64,000 bases of DNA. Origin: Laguncularia racemosa (Eukaryota > Streptophyta > Magnoliopsida > Myrtales > Combretaceae). A model generated the notes under the pieces. It saw only the letters and a program-made list of their open reading frames with translations. It ran no database searches and was not told the DNA's origin. Positions 1 to 11,362 of the stretch are shown here, in pieces (the first letter of the stretch is position 1; each line of letters opens with the position of its first letter). Position numbers and translations under genes: made by a program. The stretch lies in NCBI GenBank assembly GCA_037954665.1, contig JBBMOL010000381.1, positions 1 through 64,000 of the forward strand, written 5' to 3'.

Positions 1-70
1 CCTCATCGCCAAGATTCGAAATCCTTCAGTTCTTGCCCTAATGATGGTCTTGTCGATTTTATTCCTATCA
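1..70 (-). repeat. Array LTR 1 (partial, cut by window edge)
   Basis: Last 70 bp on the plus strand of an array LTR (its element-5' end), finishing at ttcctatca. It is followed by a minimal interior at 71-224. Confidence 0.85.
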
Positions 71-224
71 TCTCCTCGGGCCTCAAAAAGATTTGTCCTC
101 AAATCTAGTAGATCAAATGCAGTAGAGACTTTGTTTTCACTTGATCAACCCTAATTGATGATCACTTACATGAAATTGAATGAAACCAATTCCTTCTCTC
201 AACATGTGCTCTGATACCAAAAAG

Positions 225-1251
225 TGATGTGCCTAAATTCCAAGCTTAAGCACAATCAAAAGAATCAAGGAAAACACCTCAATTGAAAAACACAAACCGG
301 TTCACTTGAAGGCAATTTCACGTGCACACCTTCTAGATTTTGATGAAATTGTGTTCAAATGATTCAATTGTAATCTCTAATGATAATATTAACCAAATAA
401 CCACAAGAGAACATGAATTCACGTAAAAATCAGATCAAAAGGAAGCAATAAAGACAAGCACAAAACCGTGATCTCAAAATCCTTCCAATAATGCCAATTC
501 ACGCCAATCACTAAGAAGCATTCAATCTCAATGAACAATCAACGTTTACAAGATGATTATCCCGAAATACAATCACTAAAAAGTCCAAAAAAGATTCAAA
601 TCAACCTAGATATGACTCACTTGAGAAGAAATGAACAACAACAAAGATGAATCGATATTACTCACGATTTCTCCTTGTTGCCCTCGCCACAATCCAACTT
701 CTTGGGATTGAAATTGATAAGAGAATTTGGAATTAGGAAACCCTAAGCCTCTCACGAAATGTGAAGTGTTTGTTCTGCAAAATAAGCCTCCTCAAACCCT
801 CTCTTAAGCAAGTATTTATACTTGCTACACCTAGGGTTAAAAAGTGCTCAAAATTCCAAGTTTGCCACTTTTAAGGTGGCTAACCCTAAATAAAAATTAC
901 AAGGAAATAAAAGTGTCCCAAAACCAAATACAACAAAAAATAGTTCATAAAATGAAAAATACATAAAGAAATGCTCTTCAATATGCCGGTCTTCTGTAGG
1001 ATCCATCGCCAGCTCATCGCCGGTTCAGGTCGGTCCATGGATAACCTACAAGTGAGTTTGAGTGAGTTTGTCCTTTCCCTGTAAAGCATGATAAGTATTC
1101 CTATTGGAATATAAAATATGAATAAGATAAAAGAGGTTATAAACGAATAATTCCAAGGTCGATTTGCTCAAAATAGGTCCTCATCGCCAAGATTCGAAAT
1201 CCTTCAGTTCTTGCCCTAATGATAGGTCTTGTCGGATTTTTATTCCTATCA
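225..1251 (-). repeat. Array LTR 2
   Basis: 1,027 bp. PBS complement at 208-219 in the interior to its left. This copy carries many single-base deletions, mostly in short homopolymers, compared with the inner copies; they look like sequence errors rather than drift. TATA palindrome at 807-826. Confidence 0.85.
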
Positions 1252-1407
1252 TCTCCTCGGGCCTCAAAAAGATTTGTCCTCAAACCTAGTAGATCAAATG
1301 CAGTAGAGACTTTGTTTTCACTTGATCAACCCTAATTGGTGATCACTTACATGAAATTGAATGAAACCAATTCCCTTCTCTCAACATGTGCTCTGATACC
1401 AAAAAGT

Positions 1408-2448
1408 TGATGTGCCTAAATTCCAAGCTTAAGCACAATCAAAAGAATCAAGGAAAACACCTCAATTCAAAAAACACAAACCGGTTCACTTGAAGGCAAT
1501 TTCACGTGCACACCTTCTAGATTTTGATGAAATTGTTGTTCAAATGATTCAATTGTAATCTCTAATGATAATATTAACCAAATAACCACAAGAGAACATG
1601 AAGTTCACGTAAAAAATAGATCAAAAGGAAGCAATAAAGACAAGCACAAAACCGTGATCTCAAAATCCTTCCAATAATGCCAATTCACGCCAATCACTAA
1701 GAAGCATTCAATCTCAATGAACAATCAACGTTTACAAGATGATTATCCTCGAAATACAATCACTAAAAAGTCCAAAAAAGATTCAAATCAACCCTAGATA
1801 TGACTCACTTGAGAAGAAATGAACAACAACAAAGATGAATCGATATTACTCACGATTTCTCCTTGTTGCCCTCGCCACAATTCCAACTTCTTGGGATTGA
1901 AATTGATAAGAGAATTTTGGAATTAGGGAAACCCTAAGCCCTCTCACGAAATGTGAAGTGTTTGTTCTGCAAAATAAGCCTCCTCAAACCCTCTCTTAAG
2001 CAAGTATTTATACTTGCTACACCTAGGGTTAAAAAGTGCTCAAAATTCCAAGTTTGCCACTTTTAAGGTGGCTAACCCTAAATAAAAATTACAAGGAAAT
2101 AAAAGTGTCCCAAAACCAAATACAACAAAAAATAGTTCATAAAATGAAAAATAATAAAAGAATGCTCTTCAATATGCCGGTCTTCTGTAGGATCCATCGG
2201 CCAGCTCATCGCCGGTTCAGGTCGGTCCATGGATAACCTACAAGCTGAGTTTGAGTGAGTTTGTCCTTTACCCTGTAAAGCATGATAAGTATTCCTATTG
2301 GAATATAAAATACATGAATAAGATAAAAGAGGTTAGTAAACGAATAATTCCAAGGTCGATTTGCTCAAAATAGGTCCTCATCGCCAAGATTCGAAATCCT
2401 TCAGTTCTTGCCCTAATGATAGGTCTTGTCGGATTTTTATTCCTATCA
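1408..2448 (-). repeat. Array LTR 3
   Basis: 1,041 bp. PBS complement at 1390-1401, interior 1252-1407, TATA palindrome at 1999-2018. The next interior, 2449-2593, runs into the poly-C tract. Confidence 0.88.
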
Positions 2449-2592
2449 TCTCCTCGGCCTCAAAAAGATTTGTCCTCAAATCTAGTAGATCAAATGCAGT
2501 AGAGACTTTGTTTTCACTTGATCAACCCTAATTGATGATCACTTACATGAAATTGAATGAAACCATTCCCTTCTCTCAACATGTGCTCTGAT

Positions 2593-2856
<264 letters not shown>

Positions 2857-3012
2857 TCTCCTCGGGCCTCAAAAAGATTTGTCCTCAAATCTAGTAGATC
2901 AAATGCAGTAGAGACTTTGTTTTCACTTGATCAACCCTAATTGATGATCACTTACATGAAATTGAATGAAACCAATTCCCTTCTCTCAACATGTGCTCTG
3001 ATACCAAAAAGA

Positions 3013-4055
3013 TGATGTGCCTAAATTCCAAGCTTAAGCACAATCAAAAGAATCAAGGAAAACACCTCAATTCAGAAAACACAAACCGGTTCACTTGAAG
3101 GCAATTTCACGTGCACACCTTCTAGTTTTTGATGAAATTGTTGTTCAAATGATTCAATTGTAATCTCTAATGATAATATTAACCAAATAACCACAAGAGA
3201 ACATGAAGTTCACGTAAAAAACAGATCAAAAGGAAGCAATAAAGACAAGCACAAAACAGTAATCTCAAAATCCTTCCAATAATGCCAATTCACGCCAATC
3301 ACTAAGAAGCATTCAATCTCAATGAACAATGAACGTTTACAAGATGATTATCCTCGAAATACAATCACTAAAAAGTCCAAAAAAGATTCAAATCAACCCT
3401 AGATATGACTCACTTGAGAAGAAATGAACAACAACAAAGATGAATCGATATTACTTACGATTTCTCCTTGTTGCCCTTGCCACAATTCCAACTTCTTGGG
3501 ATTGAAATTGATAAGAGAATTTTGGAATTAGGGAAACCCTAAGCCCTCTCACGAAATGTGAAGTGTTTGTTCTGCAAAATAAGCCTCCTCAAACCCTCTC
3601 TTAAGCAAGTATTTATACTTGCTACACCTAGGGTTAAAAAGTGCTCAAAATTCCAAGTTTGCCACTTTTAAGGTGGCTAACCCTAAATAAAAATTACAAG
3701 GAAATAAAAGTGTCCCAAAACCAAATACAACAAAAAATAGTTCATAAAATGAAAAATACATAAAAGAAATGCTCTTCAATATGCCGGTCTTCTGTAGGAT
3801 CCATCGGCCCAGCTCATCGCCGGTTCAGGTCGGTCCATGGATAACCTACAAGCTGAGTTTTGAGTGTTTGTCCTTTACCCTGTAAAGCATGATAAGTATT
3901 CCTATTGGAATATAAAATACATGAATAAGATAAAAGAGGTTAGTAAACGAATAATTCCAAGGTCGATTTGCTCAAAATAGGTCCTCATCGCCAAGATTCG
4001 AAATCCTTCAGTTCTTGCCCTAATGATAGGTCTTGTCGGATTTTTATTCCTATCA
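3013..4055 (-). repeat. Array LTR 5 (reference copy)
   Basis: 1,043 bp, TGATGTGCC at the plus-strand left end and TTCCTATCA at the right end. PBS complement at 2995-3006. The PPT-like purine stretch (cccgaggaga on the minus strand) lies directly right of 4055. TATA palindrome at 3604-3623. Confidence 0.92.
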
Positions 4056-4087
4056 TCTCCTCGGGCCTCAAAAAGATTTGTCCTCAA
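3902..4087 (-). pseudogene. pol C-terminal tail remnant, representative of the array
   Basis: A short frame running from the end of the interior into the LTR; it reads RTNLFEARGDD and then a basic, arginine-rich stretch (PIIRARTEGF). The same layout (RTNPFQEEGNDE, then GPITRSRAKRLKEAL) ends the full polyprotein of element B, so this is what remains of pol after the interior was lost. Equivalent frames lie at 5103-5288 and 7424-7687 and, disturbed by the poly-C, near 2780-2888. No catalytic domain remains. It is unlikely to make a functional protein; what is notable is that the frame stays open in several copies. Confidence 0.6.
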
Positions 4088-4211
4088 ATCTAGTAGATCA
4101 AATGCAGTAGAGACTTTGTTTTCACTTGATCAACCCTAATTGATGATCACTTACATGAAATTGAATGAAACCAATTCCCTTCTCTCAACATGTGCTCTGA
4201 TACCAAAAAGA

Positions 4212-5256
4212 TAATGAGCCTAAAATCCAAGCTTAAGCACAATCAAAAGAATCAAGGAAAACACCTCAATTCAGAAAACACAAACCGGTTCACTTGAAGG
4301 CAATTTCACGTGCACACCTTCTAGATTTTGATGAAATTGTTGTTCAAATGATTCAATTGTAATCTCTAATGATAATATTAACCAAATAACCACAAGAGAA
4401 CATGAAGTTCACGTAAAAAACAGATCAAAAGGAAGCAATAAAGACAAGCACAAAACCGTGATCTCAAAATCCTTCCAATAATGCCAATTCACGCCAATCA
4501 CTAAGAAGCATTCAATCTCAATGAACAATCAACGTTTACAAGATGATTATCCTCGAAATACAATCACTAAAAAGTCCAAAAAAGATTCAAATCAACCCTA
4601 GATATGACTCACTTGAGAAGAAATGAACAACAACAAAGATGAATCGATATTACTCACGATTTCTCCTTGTTGCCCTCGCCACAATTCCAACTTCTTGGGA
4701 TTGAAATTGATAAGAGAATTTTTGGAATTAGGGAAACCCTAAGCCCTCTCACGAAATGTGAAGTGTTTGTTCTGCAAAATAAGCCTCCTCAAACCCTCTC
4801 TTAAGCAAGTATTTATACTTGCTACACCTAGGGTTAAAAAGTGCTCAAAATTCCAAGTTTGCCACTTTTAAGGTGGCTAACCCTAAATAAAAATTACAAG
4901 GAAATAAAAGTGTCCCAAAACCAAATACAACAAAAAATAGTTCATAAAATGAAAAATACATAAAAGAACTGCTCTTCAATATGCCGGTCTTCTGTAGGAT
5001 CCATCGGCCCAGCTCATCGCCGGTTCAGGTCGGTCCATGGATAACCTACAAGCTGAGTTTGAGTGAGTTTGTCCTTTACCCTGTAAAGCATGATAAGTAT
5101 TCCTATTGGAATATAAAATACATGAATAAGATAAAAGAGGTTAGTAAACGAATAATTCCAAGGTCGATTTGCTCAAAATAGGTCCTCATCGCCAAGATTC
5201 GAAATCCTTCAGTTCTTGCCCTAATGATAGGTCTTGTCGGATTTTTATTCCTATCA
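4212..5256 (-). repeat. Array LTR 6
   Basis: 1,045 bp. The left terminus is mutated (taatgagcc for tgatgtgcc). PBS complement at 4194-4205, interior 4056-4211, TATA palindrome at 4804-4823. Confidence 0.92.
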
Positions 5257-5412
5257 TCTCCTCGGGCCTCAAAAAGATTTGTCCTCAAATCTAGTAGATC
5301 AAATGCAGTAGAGACTTTGTTTTCACTTGATCAACCCTAATTGATGATCACTTACATGAAATTGAATGAAACCAATTCCCTTCTCTCAACATGTGCTCTG
5401 ATACCAAAAAGA

Positions 5413-6455
5413 TGATGTGCCTAAATTCCAAGCTTAAGCACAATCAAAAGAATCAAGGAAAACACCTCAATTCAAAAAACACAAACCGGTTCACTTGAAG
5501 GCAATTTCACGTGCACACCTTCTAGATTTTGATGAAATTGTTGTTCAAATGATTCAATTGTAATCTCTAATGATAATATTAACCAAATAACCACAAGAGA
5601 ACATGAAGTTCACGTAAAAAACAGATCAAAAGGAAGCAATAAAGACAAGCACAAAACCGTGATCTCAAAATCCTTCCAATAATGCCAATTCACGCCAATC
5701 ACTAAGAAGCATTCAATCTCAATGAACAATCAACGTTTACAAGATGATTATCCTCGAAATACAATCACTAAAAAGTCCAAAAAAGATTCAAATCAACCCT
5801 AGATATGACTCACTAGAGAAGAAATGAACAACAACAAAGATGAATCGATATTACTCACGATTTCTCCTTGTTGCACTCGCCACAATTCCAACTTCTTGGG
5901 ATTGAAATTGATAAGAGAATTATGGAATTAGGGAAACCCTAAGCCCTCTCACGAAATGTGAAGTGTTTGTTCTGCAAAATAAGCCTCCTCAAACCCTCTC
6001 TTAAGCAAGTATTTATACTTGCTACACCTAGGGTTAAAAAGTGCTCAAAATTACAAGTTTGCCATTTTTAAGGTGGCTAACCCTAAATAAAAATTACAAG
6101 GAAATAAAAGTGTCCCAAAACCAAATACAACAAAAAATAGTTCATAAAATGAAAAATACATAAAAGAACTGCTCTTCAATATGCCGGTCTTCTGTAGGAT
6201 CCATCGGCCCAGCTCATCGCCGGTTCAGGTCGGTCCATGGATAACCTACAAGCTGAGTTTGAGTGAGTTTGTCCTTTACCCTGTAAAGCATGATAAGTAT
6301 TCCTATTGGAATATAAAATACATGAATAAGATAAAAGAGGTTAGTAAACGAATAATTCCAAGGTCGATTTGCTCAAAATAGGTCCTCATCGCCAAGATTC
6401 GAAATCCTTCAGTTCTTGCCCTAATGAAAGGGCTTGTCGATTTTTATTCCTATCA
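5413..6455 (-). repeat. Array LTR 7
   Basis: 1,043 bp. PBS complement at 5395-5406, interior 5257-5412, TATA palindrome at 6004-6023. It shares gcactcgcc with LTRs 8 and 9, where the others read gccctcgcc. Confidence 0.92.
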
Positions 6456-6611
6456 TCTCCTCGGGCCTCAAAAAGATTTGTCCTCAAATCTAGTAGATCA
6501 AATGCAGTAGAGACTTTGTTTTCACTTGATCAACCCTAATTGATGATCACTTACATGAAATTGAATGAAACCAATTCCCTTCTCTCAACATGTGCTCTGA
6601 TACCAAAAAGA

Positions 6612-7655
6612 TGATGTGCCTAAATTCCAAGCTTAAGCACAATCAAAAGAATCAAGGAAAACACCTCAATTCAGAAAACACAAACCGGTTCACTTGAAGG
6701 CAATTTCACGTGCACACCTTCTAGATTTTGATGAAATTGTTGTTCAAATGATTCAATTGTAATCTCTAATGGTAATATTAACCAAATAACCACAAGAGAA
6801 CATGAAGTTCACGTAAAAATCAGATCAAAAGGAAGCAATAAAGACAAGCACAAAACCGTGATCTAAAAATCCTTCCAATAATGCCAATTCACGCCAATCA
6901 CTAAGAAGCATTAAATCTCAATGAACAATCAACGTTTACAAGATGATTATCCACGAAATACAATCACTAAAAAGTCCAAGAAAGATTCAAATCAACCCTA
7001 GATGTGACTCACTAGTGAAGAAATGAACAACAACAAAGATGAATCGATATTACTCACGATTTCTCCTTGTTGCACTCGCCTCAATTCCAACTTCTTGGGA
7101 TTGAAATTGATAAGAGAATTTTGGAATTAGGAAACCCTAAGCCCTCTCACGAAGTATGAAGTGTTTGTTCTGCAGAAATTAGCCTCCTCAAACCCTCTCT
7201 TAAGCAAGTATTTATACTTGCTACTCCTAGGGTTAAAAAGTGCTCAAAATTACATGTTTGCCACTTTTAAGGTGGCTAACCCTAAATAAAAATTACAAGG
7301 AAATAAAAGTGTCACAAAACCAAATACAACAAAAAATAGTTCATAAAATGAAAAATACATAAAAGAAATGCTCTTCAATATGCCGGGCTTCTATAGGATC
7401 CATCGGCCCAACTCATCGCCGGTTCAGTTCGGTCCATGGATAACCCACAAGTTGAGTTTGAGTGAGTTTGTCCATTGCCCTGTAAAGCATGATAAGTGTT
7501 CCTGTTGGAATATAAAATACATGAATAAGATAAAAGAGGTTAGTAAACGAATAATTCCACGGTCGATTTGCTCAAAATAGGTCATCATCGCCAAGATTCG
7601 AAATCCTTCAGTTCTTGCCCTAATGATCGGTCTTGTCGGATTTTTATTCCTATCA
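6612..7655 (-). repeat. Array LTR 8
   Basis: 1,044 bp. PBS complement at 6594-6605, interior 6456-6611, TATA palindrome at 7203-7222. More diverged than LTRs 5 to 7. Confidence 0.92.
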
Positions 7656-7811
7656 TCTTCTCGGGCCTGAAAAAGATTTGTCCTCAAATCTAGTAGATCA
7701 AATGCAGTAGAGACTTTGTTTTCACTTGATCAACCCTAATTGATGATCACTTTCATGAAATTGAATGAAACCAATTCCCTTCTCTCAACATGTGCTCTGA
7801 TACCAAAAAGA

Positions 7812-8856
7812 TGATGTGCCTAAATTCCAAGCTTAAGCACAATCAAAAGAATCAAGGAAAACTCCTCAATTCAGAAAACACAAACCGGTTCACTTGAAGG
7901 CAATTTCACGTGCACACCTTATAGATTTTGAAGAAATTGTTGTTCAAATGATTCAATTGTAATCTCTAATGATAATATTAACCAAATAACCACAAGAGAA
8001 CATGAAGTTCACGTGAAAATCAAATCAAAAGGAAGCAATAAAGAGAAGCATAAAATCGTGATCTCGAAATCTTTCCAATAATGCCAATTCACGCCAATCA
8101 CTAAGAAGCATTCAATCTCAATGAACAATCAATGTTTACAAGATGATTATCCACGAAATACAATCACAAAAAAGTCCAAGAAAGATTCAAATCAACCCTA
8201 GATATGAGTCACTAGAGAAGAAATGAAGAACAACAAAGATGAATCGATATTACTCACGATTTCTCCTTGTTGCACTCGCCACAATTCCAACTTCTTGGGA
8301 TTGAAATTGGTAAGAGAATTTTGGAATGAGGAAAACCCTAAGCCCTCTTACGAAATGTGAAGTGTTTGTTCTGCAAAAATAAGCCTCCTCAAACCCTCTC
8401 TTAAGCAAGTATTTATACTTGCTACTCCTAGGGTTAAAAAGTGCTCAAAATTACAAGTTTGCCACTTTTAAGGTGGCTAACCCTAAATAAAAATTACAAG
8501 GGAATAAAAGTGTCACAAAACCAAATACAACAAAAAATAGTTCGTAAAATTAAAAATACATAAAAGAAATGCTCTTCAATATGCCGGTCTTCTATTAGAT
8601 CCATCGGCCCAGCTCATCGCCCGTTTAGGTTGGTCCATGGATAACCCACAAGCTGAGTTTGAGTGAGTTTGTCCATTGCCCTGTAAAGCACGATAAGTAT
8701 TCCTATTGGAACATAAAATACATGAATAAGATAAAGGAGGTTAGTAAACAAATAATTCCAAGGTCGATTTGCTCAAAATAGGTCCTCATCGCCAAGATTC
8801 GAAATCCTTCAGTTCTTGCCCTAATGATAGGTCTTGTCGGTTTTTTATTCCTATTA
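7812..8856 (-). repeat. Array LTR 9 (element-5' terminal copy)
   Basis: 1,045 bp. PBS complement at 7794-7805, interior 7656-7811. The right end reads ttcctatta, i.e. the LTR terminus with C changed to T, so the array stops exactly at an LTR end and not at a random breakpoint. The five bases that follow, AAGGC at 8857-8861, are the expected target-site duplication. Confidence 0.88.
8404..8423 (-). promoter_or_regulatory. LTR promoter: TATA box within a palindrome
   Basis: On the minus strand the site reads AGCAAGTATAAATACTTGCT: two 9-nt inverted arms around AA, with TATAAATA in the centre. The same 20 nt occur in array LTRs 2, 3, 5, 6, 7 and 8 and in elements D, E, G and J. Assignment as the core promoter rests on the TATA box and its position in the LTR. 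Confidence 0.6.
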
Positions 8857-8996
8857 AAGGCACTACACTTCAATAGACAATTAACACTATGAAATTGAAT
8901 ATGAAAAATTGATATGAACGATTGGAGTTAGGGTTTTGATGTTACCTTCCTCAAACCGAACTGATGTGTTGACAAACCTAGGCTCTAATACCAAAC
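8857..8996 (-). mobile_element. Leader fragment of a B-type gypsy element
   Basis: Matches the leader of elements A and B (gattggagttagggttttgatgtt on the plus strand), followed by a PBS complement at 8982-8993 (gctctaatacca, one mismatch). Everything beyond the leader has been displaced by the array, so only the 5' end of this element is in the window. Confidence 0.75.
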
Positions 8997-9921
8997 TGAT
9001 ACGAAATCGGTTTGATCAGATTCCTAACTGATACGAACTACGCCAACGTGTGACGAAACCCAATACCAATACGTTTGGAATTCGTTACCTAAGATGCCGA
9101 ACACTCTCAAGTGGAAACCGCGACTCGTTGTCTATAAGCGAGATAAGAACCTTGGTATAATATGAAGATGCCACAATCGGGATGAAAGACCGATTGATTA
9201 GTCGGGACGAATGCTATGGAAATAAAATCCAATAAGTTCTAGATTAGTTCTTTAATGAACCAAGAGAGGAATTCTCTCAAAAGTGTTTTCAAACTTTCAA
9301 TGTTGTATCTTTTATATTCTAACCCTAGGAGCTTTATATTAGGGTTTACAATTTGTAACAACAAAGCCTAAAACGACATAACTTAGATAAGTTGCGTAAA
9401 AATCAACAAAACAAACATGTAGACCGGTGGCCTTGGAGCCGGCCTTGAGCCGGTGTTGAAAATATACACGACCGGCGTTGGAGATGTACACGACCGTATA
9501 CTTCTAGCCGTGTATCTTTCTGTGGAAATCTTGCCAATGTATACGACCGTGTACTTCTAGTCGTGTATCTTTCTATGGAAATCTTGACAACATACATGGC
9601 CGTGCCTTTGAACCGTGTATACGACCGTGTATGATTCTGTGTAACCTCCAGACTCCTACACGGCCATGCCTTGTAAAGACATGCCCTCTTCAACCCGTAT
9701 CCATTATGACTTGTACAAGAGCAAGGGCATTCCCATGGTTGTTCCAATCCATTCCAGCTTCATGATTGCTCTAATCCTTTCCGGCTTTGTGGACATCCTT
9801 TATCAACTCGTTAAGTGCTTCCTTGAAACGTTTTGTTCGATTTCTTGTGATTGGTCCAGGTGGCACTTCAAGAGGATCCACATTCCATCTTCTGGCTTGG
9901 CTCCCATCATGGATCTCATCA
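8997..9921 (-). mobile_element. 5' LTR of a truncated B-type gypsy element
   Basis: An LTR of 925 bp, homologous to those of A and B, ending ggatctcatca on the plus strand. The terminal motif ctgatacgaa appears twice, at 8996 and again 32 bp further in at 9028, so either could be the terminus; the outer one sits next to the PBS. U3 has the same run of short ACGGCCGT/ACGACCGT-type palindromes (9430-9680). The end of the pol frame is recognisable on the minus strand near 9860-9921. Confidence 0.8.
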
Positions 9922-10888
9922 CCTAGCTAATTGATTTTTTTTCCCTTGCATTAGCTTTTAGAAATTGTGAGTGTTTATATAAATTGTCATGAATGCCAAA
10001 TAATTTGATTAAGTCTACTTAGCCTTAAATAAAGTGAATCACCCATCATAGAGTCCTGTAGGTAAGGTCATTCACATCACATGGTGGTACAAAAAGGCCC
10101 CATGGAGGATGTACTCCATAAGCACACCTTATCTCGACCTTTGGGAACTAAGTAGAACTCGGGAAATGTTGCCCTTTGATTGAAACCTAGGATTTCCTAG
10201 TTTGGGGATTCATTGCTTAAGGGTGATTGACTTGCAAGCCTTTCATGATCTATACCCCATGAAGGGCTTAGTATATATATGTGTGTTTTCAAGTCTATTG
10301 AAGTATATTTCAAAAATATATTGATGTTTTGAATCATCTCAAAAAAAAGCCTTGGGTCACTGGAAGTTAGAGCTAATGTGTAGTTCATGATTTCCTAACC
10401 CCTAGCAATGGAGGGCATTAAATCCATGCTACATGCAGTATTTAGTACACCATATATACTGTTACATTCATGTGATTGCTCATGCATGGCATATGTTTGA
10501 ATTAAATAACTTGCTTGATATTTGCTTGTTAGTTCACTAAAAGGATCTAGCTCACTAAACTAAGCTTTATAGCTCACCCTCCAATAGCTTTTCTTTTGTA
10601 GGTCAAGTCTAAAGTTAGGAATGGGCTAAGAATCAAGTGATGAGAGCTCTAAACTCAAATATCGAAGAACAAGCATAAGGTAGAGTAATTCTTGGTTTAG
10701 ACTTAGATCGAGTGATAAGATATTATGAACCTTACATATTCTTTTTTTTTTTTAAATTTATTTTCCTTTAAACTTATTTGTACCTAGACTTTTTTTGGAT
10801 TGTGACTACTCGATTTTGGGATTTGGTGGGGGATATCAATTATGTGGGGGATACCGATTCTGTACGGTTATGGTGACTGTAGATTACT
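9922..10888. other. Unassigned AT-rich sequence, possible old LTR remnant
   Basis: No open frame with recognisable similarity. Phrases such as gatctagctcactaaac and ttttgtaggtcaag recall plant gypsy LTRs, but I see no termini or target-site duplication. It ends at the proposed target-site duplication TTACT of element H (10884-10888). Confidence 0.3.
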
Positions 10889-11362
10889 TGATATGATATA
10901 ATGGATGATATAATCAAATAATTGCTTTGATACTAAAAGATTATGCACCTTAAACGATTATATAATCAAATGATTCCAATTCCTAGGCGACAATCAATGA
11001 TAATCGAATCCAACAAATGAATTAACAAACAAGAACACAATAAAACCCTAAACCTTAAACCCTTACCAGATGTGAGACACTAGCAAGAGAGTAGTCCTAG
11101 CACGAATTTGTTGATATGATGCAGAACAATCCAATACTGTCACTCGCCACAATCCAGTAGATTGATAAGAGTAAAAATAATGATCAAACTTCAATATATA
11201 ATTTTTGAAAGGTTCAAAAGTCCCCAAAGTCTTACATTAAAACATATATATAACAAAAGGAAACAAAATGCAAGAAGTCATAAAAATCAACCGGTTCAAC
11301 AAAGTAAGCCACTGGCTTTCGAGGAGGAAAGGCTATTGGCTCAGGAATGCAAGGTCGTCAGC
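10889..11362 (-). mobile_element. Element H 3' LTR, first segment
   Basis: Plus-strand left end tgatatgatataatgg. At 10941, 52 bp in, lies a second LTR-end motif (ttatgcaccttaaa) preceded by a PBS-like tttgatacta; the right LTR has the same arrangement with the same 52-bp offset. Interrupted at 11363 by solo LTR J. Confidence 0.7.

Noticed and set aside
886..2236. Short frames such as 886-1089, 2036-2236, 4981-5181, 6181-6381 and 7368-7580 repeated through the array
   Set aside because: They lie in LTR U3 sequence on the strand opposite to the element or out of the pol frame, and are repeated because the LTR is repeated.
9403..9926. Frames at 9403-9747 and 9666-9926 as host genes
   Set aside because: Both are inside a B-type LTR; the second is the antisense of the pol tail.
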